DNA of 64,000 nucleotides from the NCBI GenBank assembly GCA_023386555.1, contig JAEWJK010000017.1, positions 1 through 64,000 of the forward strand, in the 5' to 3' direction. Source of the stretch: Bacteroidota bacterium. GTDB taxonomy: Bacteria; Bacteroidota; Bacteroidia; Chitinophagales; Chitinophagaceae. The translations under genes were made by a program, and so were the position numbers. The notes under the pieces were generated by a model. It worked only from the letters and a program-made list of their open reading frames with translations. It ran no database searches and had not been told where the DNA came from. The number at the start of each line of letters is the position of its first letter. The stretch's first letter is position 1. Positions 7,794-15,876 of this stretch are shown piece after piece.

Positions 7794-9638
7794 ATGAAGA
7801 CAGATAAGAATACTATCATTGGTTTTGTGCTGTTGTTTGTGCTGTTCATGTTGTATTTCTGGTACAATAACGATCAGCAGAATAAATACCTGGCAGAGAA
7901 AAAAAGAATTGAAGATTCTACCGCAAAAGCCAATATAGGTAAGCAACCAAAAATTGATACGACTAAAGCAAAAGCCGATTCTATATATCTTGATTCTGCT
8001 AACAGAGTAGCTGCAGCAGGTGGATTCCAGGGTGCAGCATTAGGATCAGAGCAGGTAGTTGTGGTGGAAAATGATCTGATCAAAGCCAGCTTCTCTAATA
8101 AAGGTGGTGTATTAAAACAGGTTGAACTGAAGAAATACAAATCCTGGGATAGCACACAGGTGATTTTAGGTGGAGAGCAACACAAACTTGGATATTCCAT
8201 CAACACCGATAATCGTTCTGTACAGACTTCTGAATTATTTTTTACTCCCTCTGAAGTTACTCCTAATAGTGATGGAACTAAAACCCTGGCTTTTACTGTA
8301 TCTGCACCAGATGGCAGAACCATCAAACATATTTATACCATTCGACCGGCTGATTATATGATCGACTGGAATATAGAGATCACTGGTGCTGATAAACTGC
8401 TTACGCAAAGTACATTGAACATGGAATGGGCGGTTGAAATGAACCAACACCAGCAGGATATTAAATACGAAAGACAGCAAACCAATCTTTGCTACATGGA
8501 AGATGGCAGCTACGATTTTACCCGTGCTGAAGGTGGTATTGATGAAACGTTGGGAAATGTTGATTGGCTAAGTTGCAAACAACAATTCTTTAATACGACG
8601 ATCATTCCAAAGCTAAAGTTTGAATCTGCTAAATCTGTCTGGACAAAACATGAAGATTCAACACACACCCTGTTTGTCGCTAATTCTAATATGAAAGTGA
8701 AGATGCCTGTGTCTGCAAATAGCAACGCAGCTTTTCAATTGTATTTTGGTCCGAACGATTACAGGATATTAAAGAGCTATGATAACGGAATGAGGGAGAT
8801 CGTTGATCTTGGCTCAGGCATATTTTCATTTGTAAAATATATCAACCGTTGGATCATCATTCCCGTATTTGATTTCTTCGCCAGCTTCATCAGCAATTTT
8901 GGTTGGGTTATTGCATTGCTCACATTATTCATCAGGCTGGTAACCTCTCCATTAACATATAAAAGTTATTTAAGTGGTGCGAAGATGAAAGTGCTTCGTC
9001 CGGAATTAGATGAGTTGAAGAAAAAATTCGGAACAGATCAACAAGGTTTTGCAATGGAACAAATGAAATTGTTCCGTGAAGCAGGGGTAAGCCCGTTAGG
9101 TGGTTGTTTACCTGCTTTATTACAGATACCGATCTTCTTTTCGTTGTATAGTTTCTTTAACTCCAATCTTTCATTAAGAGGTCAAAACTTTTTATGGGCT
9201 GATGATCTTTCGCAATATGATGTGATCGCTAATTTGCCATTCACTATTCCATTTTTTGGAGATCATATCAGCTTATTTACCTTACTGGCAGTTATTACCA
9301 GCTTTCTGATATCTATCTATAATATCAGCATGACGCCAACACAGGATAACCCGGTGCTGAAATACATGCCATATATTTTCCCGGTAATATTACTGTTCAT
9401 CTTCAATAGCCTTCCTTCGGCTTTAACCTGGTATTACACTGTTTCCAACGTTATCACTCTAGGGTTACAGTTTATTATTGTAAAGTATATTATCGATCAT
9501 GATAAGATACTTGCACAGATAGAATTAAAGCGTAAAACACCAAAGAAAAAGAGCAAGTGGGCAGAACGTTATGAGCAGATGATGGAACAGCAGAAACAAT
9601 TGCAGAATACCAAGCAGAAAGGTTCCTCTAAAAAATAG
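7794..9638 (+). CDS. yidC: Membrane protein insertase YidC
   Basis: YidC inserts and folds inner-membrane proteins, alone or with SecYEG. The 614-residue length and layout are those of Gram-negative YidC: an N-terminal membrane anchor (residues 9-24), a large periplasmic beta domain from about 60 to 340, then the conserved insertase core. The core includes the RLVTSPLTYKSYLSGAKMK arm with the hydrophilic-groove Arg, the coiled cytoplasmic loop with REAGVSPLGGCLPALLQIPIF, and the last membrane segments (PVILLFIFNSLPSALTWYYTVSN). The tail is strongly basic (KRKTPKKKSK), suited to ribosome contact. It has its own promoter and is followed by a terminator, so it looks monocistronic. Confidence 0.97.
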   Translation: MKTDKNTIIGFVLLFVLFMLYFWYNNDQQNKYLAEKKRIEDSTAKANIGKQPKIDTTKAKADSIYLDSANRVAAAGGFQGAALGSEQVVVVENDLIKASFSNKGGVLKQVELKKYKSWDSTQVILGGEQHKLGYSINTDNRSVQTSELFFTPSEVTPNSDGTKTLAFTVSAPDGRTIKHIYTIRPADYMIDWNIEITGADKLLTQSTLNMEWAVEMNQHQQDIKYERQQTNLCYMEDGSYDFTRAEGGIDETLGNVDWLSCKQQFFNTTIIPKLKFESAKSVWTKHEDSTHTLFVANSNMKVKMPVSANSNAAFQLYFGPNDYRILKSYDNGMREIVDLGSGIFSFVKYINRWIIIPVFDFFASFISNFGWVIALLTLFIRLVTSPLTYKSYLSGAKMKVLRPELDELKKKFGTDQQGFAMEQMKLFREAGVSPLGGCLPALLQIPIFFSLYSFFNSNLSLRGQNFLWADDLSQYDVIANLPFTIPFFGDHISLFTLLAVITSFLISIYNISMTPTQDNPVLKYMPYIFPVILLFIFNSLPSALTWYYTVSNVITLGLQFIIVKYIIDHDKILAQIELKRKTPKKKSKWAERYEQMMEQQKQLQNTKQKGSSKK

Positions 9639-9658
9639 TTAAGCGTAAAGCTTTAATG

Positions 9659-9686
9659 AAGCCTTGCAGTTTTGCAGGGCTTTTTT
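9659..9686 (+). terminator. yidC terminator
   Basis: Arms 9659-9668 and 9673-9682 (one G-T pair) with a four-base loop are followed by a T-run. Confidence 0.8.
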
Positions 9687-9727
9687 ATGTATCATTGGCA
9701 TGAATTTGTATCTACAACCAATAGAAT

Positions 9728-10342
9728 ATGAAATATTTACTCAGCATTTTATTACTTGTAACACTTAACGCTAATGCCCAGGTAAAACCCAAAGTGGTTA
9801 CAGAATGTACAGTTGATTTCAGTGTGGTTATGGGTGAAGAAGTTGAGTCAGCCCCACAATCATCAATGGTGCTATACATCAAAGGACAGCAGAGCCGACT
9901 TGATTTTATCACACCTTCTTTTACCCAGATTAAATATTACGATGGAAAATCAAAATCCGCAGTGATATTACAGGACCTTGGTGCAACAAAAGTTAGAAGA
10001 GATCTTGATAGTACAAAGTGGAATCAATTGAATGAAAAGTACAAAGAACTTTCAGTGGTTTATACAGATGAAACCAAGACCATTTTAGGCTATGAGTGTA
10101 AAAGAGCCAATATTAACTTGAAAGACGGTAAAACATATTCCTTATTTTATGCAACCGAAATTGCACCATCAACAAAAGAATATGAATTCCAATTCAAAGG
10201 TATTCCAGGGTTTGTATTAGAATATGAAACTACCGCAGATGGCAGCAATAGGAAAGTAAAATATACAGCAACAAAAATCAATCTTAGCCCTGTTCCGGCT
10301 GCAAAGTTTGAATTACCTAAGACTGGTTACAGAGTTCTTTGA
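9728..10342 (+). CDS. Secreted GLPGLI/DUF4412-like protein
   Basis: The 204-residue product starts with a clear signal peptide (MKYLLSILLLVTLNANAQ). The mature part resembles the Bacteroidota GLPGLI/DUF4412 type: an early beta-strand region (MVLYIKGQQSRLDF), then ILGYECKRANI followed by YATEI, and a KGIPGFVLEYET motif close to the G-hP-G signature that names the group. The function of these periplasmic or surface proteins is not established. It sits between the yidC terminator and a convergent small gene. Confidence 0.65.
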   Translation: MKYLLSILLLVTLNANAQVKPKVVTECTVDFSVVMGEEVESAPQSSMVLYIKGQQSRLDFITPSFTQIKYYDGKSKSAVILQDLGATKVRRDLDSTKWNQLNEKYKELSVVYTDETKTILGYECKRANINLKDGKTYSLFYATEIAPSTKEYEFQFKGIPGFVLEYETTADGSNRKVKYTATKINLSPVPAAKFELPKTGYRVL

Positions 10343-10346
10343 GATG

Positions 10347-10688
10347 TTAACGGATAGAAGGAGCAGAAGGCGTTTTAAATAAAGGTGCTTTTACCTTGTA
10401 TTTGTAAGGATAAACATAAGTGGTATTACCACTTTGATAGCGAATTACTGAATTTACCTGTAAGCTATTATCCTTATCTTTTTTTACAGAAAGAAACTGA
10501 GATCCTTTGAACTGAGATTTAGTAACGGCAGCACCAGAAAGTGTAAAGCTTTTCGCCTTACTCATATTCTTAAGTGTAAAATTAGATTTGCCGGATTTTT
10601 CAGTGGTACCTGTACCAAAAGCAATATGTCCCGCAAAAACCAGCAGGAGCGCTATTATAACTTTCGTGTATGTCAGGCCTTTTTTCAT
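10347..10688 (-). CDS. Small secreted protein, unknown
   Basis: About 113 residues from the ATG at 10688. The signal peptide is MKKGLTYTKVIIALLLVFAG followed by a likely cleavage near AFG. The mature part is rich in Ser, Lys and Thr and ends KAPLFKTPSAPSIR. No family is recognised. A GTG at 10697 is in frame but overlaps the -7 promoter element, so it cannot be the start of a transcript made there. It converges with the GLPGLI-like gene, with 4 bases between the stops. Confidence 0.65.
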   Translation of the reverse strand: MKKGLTYTKVIIALLLVFAGHIAFGTGTTEKSGKSNFTLKNMSKAKSFTLSGAAVTKSQFKGSQFLSVKKDKDNSLQVNSVIRYQSGNTTYVYPYKYKVKAPLFKTPSAPSIR

Positions 10689-10696
10689 TTCTTTCA

Positions 10697-10726
10697 CAAA
10701 GATAGGGTTTTTGAAACATTTAACAA
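10697..10726 (-). promoter_or_regulatory. Promoter of the small secreted protein
   Basis: On the minus strand TTG (10726-10724), 19 bases, then TATCTTTG (10704-10697) fits the Bacteroidota promoter exactly. The ATG at 10688 is only 8 bases beyond it, so the mRNA would be nearly leaderless. Confidence 0.65.
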
Positions 10727-10823
10727 CACCTATTCTGAATTAGTAAGACGTTAACATTAGAGAAAAGTTACATAGAACTTGGAAAAATATTTTTTTCCGC
10801 TTACATTCAATAAACGAACAGGT

Positions 10824-12242
10824 ATGAGGTCAGAATATAACGAAGAAGAAAGACAAGATATAGAGGAACTCCTGAAGCATTACAATAACCTTAAAACCGG
10901 TCGTAGTCATACCTTTTTGGAAGAAGATTCCTTCGAAAGCATTATAAATTACTTCGATGACCACGACGACCTAAATCAGGCTATCGAAGCTGTAGAGATT
11001 GGTTTAGAGCACTTTCCGTACTCATCTCAGTTACGAATTAAAAAAGCAGACCTTTTATTAGCAACCCGTAAATACCAGGAAGCATTAGATATTTTAGAAT
11101 CTGCGGCACTTTTTGATAGCAGCAATGTTGACCTATACATTTTAAAAACAGATGCTTACCTGGCTTTAGACCAGCAGGAAAAAGCTGTCGAAATTTTACA
11201 GGAAGCATTACAATTATTTGCTGGGGAAGAAAGAATAGATCTTTTGTTTGAGTTAGCCGATGTGTACGATGATTATGAAGAATTCGATAAGGTTTTCGAC
11301 TGCCTGAAGCTGATACTAGAAGAAGAACCTACCAACGAAGAAGCATTGTATAAAATATGCTTCTGGACAGATTTTACCGGTAGAAATGAAGAAAGTATTA
11401 AACTGCACCAGCGAATCATCAATGAACATCCCTATAGTGAACTTGCATGGTTTAATCTCGCTGCAGCTTTCCAGGGATTAAAACTCTATGAAAAAGCGAT
11501 AGATGCTTATCAATATGCAATAGCGATAGATGAAAAGTTCGATTATGCCTACCGGAATATGGGTGATGCGTATTTAAGGTTAAGGAAATATAAAGAGGCA
11601 ATTGATTCATTAGAAAAAGTGCTCGAATTATCCAGGCCGGAAGATGTGATATATGAAGCTATTGGCCATTGCTATCATAGAATGGAAAATTATGCTCAAG
11701 CAAGGTTTCATTATAAAAAAGCAGTGCATTTGAATCCTGATGATAGCAAACTGCATTACAAGATAGCGGTAACCTATATGTTGGAGAACCAATGGGGTAA
11801 TGCAGTAAAGAACCTTGAAAATGCAATGAAGATTCACCGAAATCTTCCGGATTATAGTCTTGCCATGGGTGAATGTATGGTGCAGCTTGATCGGTTGAAA
11901 GAAGCCATCCAATATTTTGGTAACGTTGTGAGATTGAAACCAAAAAATAAAGCCGGATGGGAAGCTTTGATCAGATGTTTATATAAAGGAGAATATTACG
12001 AAGAGGCACTGGAGCAGTGTGAAGCTGCAATGAAGTTAACAGACAGATCTGTATTTATCTTTTATTATGTGGCTGCACTTTTTGCATCAGGCAGATCCAA
12101 AGAAGCTTTGTTGCAGTTGGAAAAGGGTATGGAAAAATCACCGAAGCTGTTGAAGAAGCTTGTAGAGTTGAATCCATCTGTATTACAGAATAACCAGGTA
12201 GTAGATATCGTAGCAAGGTATAAGAAAGGAAGAAAGATATAG
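10824..12242 (+). CDS. TPR-repeat protein
   Basis: The protein of about 472 residues is built almost wholly of tetratricopeptide repeats. At least nine can be followed, with good examples in AWFNLAAAFQGLKLYEKAID, YAYRNMGDAYLRLRKYKEAI and KLHYKIAVTYMLENQWGNAV. There is no signal peptide or membrane segment, so it is probably cytoplasmic and acts as a protein-binding scaffold. ATG 10824 is preferred: the upstream TTG at 10779 would add 15 residues without domain character. It diverges from the small secreted protein gene. Homologues in this phylum are annotated only as TPR proteins; no partner can be named. Confidence 0.85.
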   Translation: MRSEYNEEERQDIEELLKHYNNLKTGRSHTFLEEDSFESIINYFDDHDDLNQAIEAVEIGLEHFPYSSQLRIKKADLLLATRKYQEALDILESAALFDSSNVDLYILKTDAYLALDQQEKAVEILQEALQLFAGEERIDLLFELADVYDDYEEFDKVFDCLKLILEEEPTNEEALYKICFWTDFTGRNEESIKLHQRIINEHPYSELAWFNLAAAFQGLKLYEKAIDAYQYAIAIDEKFDYAYRNMGDAYLRLRKYKEAIDSLEKVLELSRPEDVIYEAIGHCYHRMENYAQARFHYKKAVHLNPDDSKLHYKIAVTYMLENQWGNAVKNLENAMKIHRNLPDYSLAMGECMVQLDRLKEAIQYFGNVVRLKPKNKAGWEALIRCLYKGEYYEEALEQCEAAMKLTDRSVFIFYYVAALFASGRSKEALLQLEKGMEKSPKLLKKLVELNPSVLQNNQVVDIVARYKKGRKI

Positions 12243-12424
12243 AGGAGATTGTTTCTATCGCTGCAATGAAATATGTCACAAGGCTCCAACGTACAAGTGA
12301 GTATCTCAGCATGTTTATTTGATTGTGGGTTTCGATGATTCTCCTTCGTCGAGTTTACGCAACAACTGATGCCATAGAAAGCAGAAGCCCGATCAATATC
12401 ATTTTTACTGTAATTCGATTCACT

Positions 12425-12432
12425 TATTTTTG
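12425..12432 (+). promoter_or_regulatory. Possible -7 element for comA-aroE
   Basis: TATTTTTG fits TAnnTTTG and lies 23 bases before the comA start. No clear TTG is seen at the usual upstream distance. Confidence 0.4.
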
Positions 12433-12455
12433 CTGCCAAGCAATCAAAACCGATC

Positions 12456-13229
12456 ATGAATTTTAATCTTTCTCAAATACCCCAAAGACATCCAAAACCA
12501 AGAAAGTCAGGCCTTACCATGGTAATGGATAAAGGACTCAGCGTTACTGAAGCACAAAACTTCTTAAGTGTAGCTCATCCACACGTAGATATTATTAAAC
12601 TCGGATTTGGTACTTCATTCGTAACGCCAAACCTGAGAGAGAAAATTGAAGTGTATCGTTCATATGATTTGCCGGTTTATTTCGGAGGTACATTATTCGA
12701 AGCTTTTCTTATTCGCAACCAGTTCGATGATTATGTAGCTGTGTGCAAAGATTACGGAATTGAATATATGGAGGTAAGTGACGGTTCTATCACCATTCCT
12801 CATGCAGAAAAATGTGGTTACATAGAAAAGCTTACTAAATATGGAACGGTGTTAAGTGAAGTGGGTAGTAAAGATGCTGCACATATTATTCCTCCATACA
12901 AATGGATCGAACTAATGAGAGCTGAACTGGAAGCGGGTTCAACTTATGTAATTGCAGAAGCAAGAGAAGCCGGTAATGTAGGTATTTACAGAGGTAGTGG
13001 TGAGGTTAGAGAAGGATTGGTTCAGGAAATTCTAACACAGATTCCTGAAGAAAAGATCATTTGGGAAGCACCGCAAAAAGCACAACAATTATATTTCCTT
13101 GAATTGATCGGTTGCAATGTAAACTTAGGAAACATAGCACCAAATGAAGTGATACCACTTGAAGCAATGAGAATAGGATTAAGAGGAGATACCTTTCACC
13201 TATACCTTAACAAAGAAGCAGGTGCATGA
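12456..13229 (+). CDS. comA: Phosphosulfolactate synthase (ComA family)
   Basis: ComA adds sulfite to phosphoenolpyruvate to give phosphosulfolactate, known as the first step of archaeal coenzyme M synthesis. The 257-residue protein shows the family's (beta/alpha)8 segments: KSGLTMVMDKGLS, HVDIIKLGFGTS, YFGGTLFEAF, YMEVSDGSI, VLSEVGSKD, YVIAEAREAGNVGIY and NLGNIAPNEVIPLEAMR. Bacteroidota do not make coenzyme M, so the product more likely feeds another sulfonate pathway such as cysteate and sulfonolipids; that is inference. The last four bases overlap the start of aroE (ATGA), indicating translational coupling. Confidence 0.88.
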   Translation: MNFNLSQIPQRHPKPRKSGLTMVMDKGLSVTEAQNFLSVAHPHVDIIKLGFGTSFVTPNLREKIEVYRSYDLPVYFGGTLFEAFLIRNQFDDYVAVCKDYGIEYMEVSDGSITIPHAEKCGYIEKLTKYGTVLSEVGSKDAAHIIPPYKWIELMRAELEAGSTYVIAEAREAGNVGIYRGSGEVREGLVQEILTQIPEEKIIWEAPQKAQQLYFLELIGCNVNLGNIAPNEVIPLEAMRIGLRGDTFHLYLNKEAGA

Positions 13230-13963
13230 GACTTTTTGGCCTGATAGGCTTTCCCTTAACCCACAGCTTTTCTAAGAAATACTTCGAAGAAAAGTTTTTG
13301 AATGAGGGATTACATGACTGTGCATTTGAGAATTTTCCACTTAAGAATATTGAAGAGATAAGGCAAGTAATTACAGATCATCCCAACCTGGAAGGATTTG
13401 CAGTAACCATTCCCTATAAAAAAAAGATCATTCGTTTTTTAGATGAAGGTACAGATGCTGTGAGGCAGATGATTGCCTGTAACTGTGTAAAGATCGAAGA
13501 TGGTAAATTGAAAGGATTCAATACAGATGTTACGGGCTTTGAAAGATCGTTTACCAGGCATCTTCAGCCACATCACCAAAAAGCATTGATATTGGGAACA
13601 GGAGGTGGGGCCGATGCTGTTGCTTATGTTTTACGTAAGTTGAATATCGAATATTTATTTGTTTCGAGAAGTGACATTCTAAAGCCGAAAACCATTTCCT
13701 ATAAAGCCCTGGCAGAAGCATTATTCGAAGATCATACCATCATCATTAATTGCACACCGCTTGGAATGTATCCAGCGGTGGAAGAAAGCCCTAAAATTCC
13801 TTATGATTATCTCAGCTCCCAACACTATCTTTTTGACCTTGTTTACAATCCTCCGGAAACGATGTTTTTGAAAAAAGGAGCGGAGCAGGGTGCTGTTGTT
13901 TGCAATGGTTATGAGATGCTGCTGGCACAGGCCGAGGAGAACTGGAAGCTATGGAGCAGGTGA
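13226..13963 (+). CDS. aroE: Shikimate dehydrogenase
   Basis: AroE reduces 3-dehydroshikimate to shikimate with NADPH in aromatic amino acid synthesis. The shikimate-binding Ser residues appear in PLTHSFSKKYF and the catalytic Lys in TIPYKKKI. The Asn/Asp pair is in ACNCVKI and GFNTDVTGF, the nucleotide-binding loop is LILGTGGGADAV, and NCTPLGMYP and GYEMLLAQA complete the set. At 245 residues it is slightly shorter than E. coli AroE but complete. It overlaps comA by four bases; the pairing with a sulfonate gene has no obvious metabolic reason beyond shared use of phosphoenolpyruvate by ComA and the aromatic pathway. Confidence 0.95.
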   Translation: MRLFGLIGFPLTHSFSKKYFEEKFLNEGLHDCAFENFPLKNIEEIRQVITDHPNLEGFAVTIPYKKKIIRFLDEGTDAVRQMIACNCVKIEDGKLKGFNTDVTGFERSFTRHLQPHHQKALILGTGGGADAVAYVLRKLNIEYLFVSRSDILKPKTISYKALAEALFEDHTIIINCTPLGMYPAVEESPKIPYDYLSSQHYLFDLVYNPPETMFLKKGAEQGAVVCNGYEMLLAQAEENWKLWSR

Positions 13964-14037
13964 GTACGGTGAGACCTTGCTTTACTTCTGTGACTTAGGT
14001 GCATTTAAGTTCATTCCGAATGGTTTCGGTATCCTTT

Positions 14038-14103
14038 CTCTATAAGTTCTCTATAACTTCACTGTAAGATCTCTATAAAATCTCTATAAGAATTATAATT
14101 TTG
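14038..14103 (+). promoter_or_regulatory. Five 11-bp direct repeats before a -7 element
   Basis: CTCTATAA-like units begin at 14038, 14049, 14060 (degenerate, CACTGTAAG), 14071 and 14082, exactly 11 bases apart. The -7 element TAATTTTG lies at 14096-14103 and the gene starts at 14120. The repeats occupy the region where activators bind. Confidence 0.7.
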
Positions 14104-14119
14104 TGGGTAAAAAGAAGCT

Positions 14120-14800
14120 ATGGCAGATAGACCACCATGTCCTGATCCTGATCGATATATATGGGTGGAAGCAAAAAAAGGAGGATTCTGGCGAAAGAAA
14201 AGAGGCACGATCAAGAAAGCAGAATTAAATGAATCATTCAAAAGAAATGCGGCATTAACAGCTGTCATGAACGAGGCTGCCAGCAGGGTACTTCGATTAC
14301 TTTCTCCTTACTTAGATCATATGAATACCAGCGGTGTATATGCCAGTATTGCAGGCCTTTTAAAAAAAGGATACAATAAAAACCAGCAAACTGATTATTC
14401 ATATCTGCAAGAACTGAATATTCAACCATATAATACATTAGAAAGCCTGATTGGTAACGTTTACATAATAAGTTATACGGGGAAAGCGGTTACAGTGCAA
14501 ATACCAGTTGACAAGAATGTATTAAGGAGAAAGAGCTCAATTATCAGTCACTATTTCTTTGAGGTGATATTATTGCAGGGCGATGTGTTGCAAAGTGATG
14601 AGTTGATGATAGAAAGCCAGATGTCTGACTTGTATGCTGTAAACTCGAAGGCACCTGATTGCATACTGGAGTTATACCCTACCAAGAAGCCATGGATGAT
14701 ATTGCTCAAGGCAGGGTGTGTTGAAACACCTATTGCTAATACAGTAGAATTTGCAGTATCACCAGCTAATTACGGGATGAAAGTGATAGCGGTGGGTTGA
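14120..14800 (+). CDS. Hypothetical protein
   Basis: The 226-residue product has no signal peptide or membrane segment. It opens with CPDPDRYIWVEAKKGGFWRKKRGT, a basic, aromatic segment. A helical part (AASRVLRLLSPYLDHM) follows, then a beta-rich C-terminal half ending in YGMKVIAVG. I do not assign a family, though the overall pattern is of a conserved small hypothetical protein in this bacterial family. It is a single gene behind the 11-bp repeat promoter and just before the REP region, so it marks the left edge of the accessory zone. Confidence 0.7.
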   Translation: MADRPPCPDPDRYIWVEAKKGGFWRKKRGTIKKAELNESFKRNAALTAVMNEAASRVLRLLSPYLDHMNTSGVYASIAGLLKKGYNKNQQTDYSYLQELNIQPYNTLESLIGNVYIISYTGKAVTVQIPVDKNVLRRKSSIISHYFFEVILLQGDVLQSDELMIESQMSDLYAVNSKAPDCILELYPTKKPWMILLKAGCVETPIANTVEFAVSPANYGMKVIAVG

Positions 14801-15190
14801 ATGATTGATAGTTTATATAGATATAGGGATGATGATTTGTTATATTAATAATGCTGCTAAGATTTTTTTGTTCGGGGCGATATTATTCGGAGAATATGCG
14901 ATTTTGTAGGTGTGCTTTTTCCCTGCTCGGCAGAGAGTGTTCTTGCTGTAGGGATAAAAAAGACGAATGAATGCATACAGGCACTACCGCAAGAGCGGTA
15001 CAAGTCTGCGGCACCGGCGTTACATAAGTTAAGGATTGTTACAGATGTGCAATAGCTGTAACCTACCAGAGCTAAGCTTGTAAGGAGATCAATAACAGAT
15101 CATCTCAACTGGCGCACCTATGCAGCAAAGGGTTAGGTGTGATGGATACTTGTGCCTTTGACCTTGTTATATTATCTTGTAAATAAAAAT
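14801..15190 (+). other. Non-coding stretch with degenerate REP-like palindromes
   Basis: No gene is seen. ACCGC/GCGGT pair at 14986-14999, and 14995-15017 (ending CAAGTCTGCGGCACC) resembles half of the downstream REP unit. GTTACAG/CTGTAAC pair at 15038-15062. A GATACTTGTGCC arm occurs near 15140. These look like older members of the REP family on the 5' side of the RAYT remnant. Confidence 0.5.
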
Positions 15191-15277
15191 GTGAGCCGCA
15201 AATACAAGTTTAAAGATTCAGAAAAACTTTACTTTATCGCATACTTGCCCCAGAATGGGGTCATTAACTTCGTATGA
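15191..15277 (+). pseudogene. RAYT (REP-associated tyrosine transposase) N-terminal remnant
   Basis: From the GTG at 15191 the frame reads VSRKYKFKDSEKLYFIAYL and then runs into REP sequence, stopping at 15277. The first 16-17 residues match the usual start of Bacteroidota RAYT proteins (IS200-like, Y1 transposases), as I know that family; the HUH and tyrosine motifs are absent. A second copy of this piece, with GGG in place of GTG, starts at 15622. The rest of the gene has been lost or replaced by the repeat array. The match is short, so the call rests partly on the REP context. Confidence 0.6.
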
Positions 15278-15876
15278 GGCACAAGTACGCTGCACACAGA
15301 GGCCAAGCTGCATACTTGCGCCAGGATGGTGAGGCACAAGTACGCTGCCGCACAAAAGCAAAGCTGCATACTTGCGCCAGAATGGGCATTAGCTTCGTAT
15401 GAGGCACAAGTACGCTGCCGAACAGAGGCCAAGCTGCATACTTGCGCCAGAATGGTGAGGCACAAGTACGCTGCCGCACAGAGGCCAAGCTGCATACTTG
15501 CGCCAGGATGGTGAGGCAGAAGCACGCTGCCGCACAGAAGCCAAGCTGCATACTTGCGCCAAGATGGTGAGGCACAAGTACGCTGCCGCACAGACGCCAA
15601 GCTGCATACTTGCGCCAGAATGGGAGCCGAAAATACAAGTTTAAAGATTCAGAAAAACTTTACTTTATCGCATACTTGCGCCAGGATGGGGCATTAGCTT
15701 CGTATGAGGCACAAGTACGCTGCCGAACAGAGGCCAAGCTGCATACTTGCGCCAGGATGGTGAGGCACAAGTACGCTGCCGCACGGAGGCCAAGCTGCAT
15801 ACTTGCGCCAGAATGGTGAGGCACAAGTACGCTGCCGCACAGACGCCAAGCTGCATACTTGCGCCAGGATGGGTGC
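15239..15876 (+). repeat. REP-like array, about 11 units of mainly 56 bp
   Basis: Units start with GCATACTTGCGCCA at 15239, 15310, 15366, 15436, 15492, 15548, 15604, 15670, 15741, 15797 and 15853 (the last partial). Typical units are 56 bp; those at 15239, 15366 and 15670 are 70-71 bp through an added TTAGCTTCGTATG-like insert, and the one at 15604 carries RAYT sequence. In each unit GCATACTTGCGCC can pair with the downstream GGCACAAGTACGC (11 of 13 positions, rest near-wobble), giving a hairpin. There are no unique spacers, so it is not a CRISPR. Stems of this kind beside a RAYT fragment suggest a REP/BIME cluster. Confidence 0.85.
15622..15683 (+). repeat. Second copy of the RAYT start within the array
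   Basis: About 60 bases from 15622 repeat 15191-15250 almost exactly (offset 431). The first codon is GGG and one base differs in the third codon. It shows that a block of left flank plus array was duplicated as a unit. Confidence 0.8.

Noticed and set aside
11628..12457. Minus-strand ORFs over the end of the TPR gene and the following gap
   Set aside because: They are shadows of the TPR gene or run through the intergenic gap without domain character.
15239..15876. Possible CRISPR array
   Set aside because: The units follow each other without unique spacers, are 56-71 bp long and vary inside; no cas gene is nearby.
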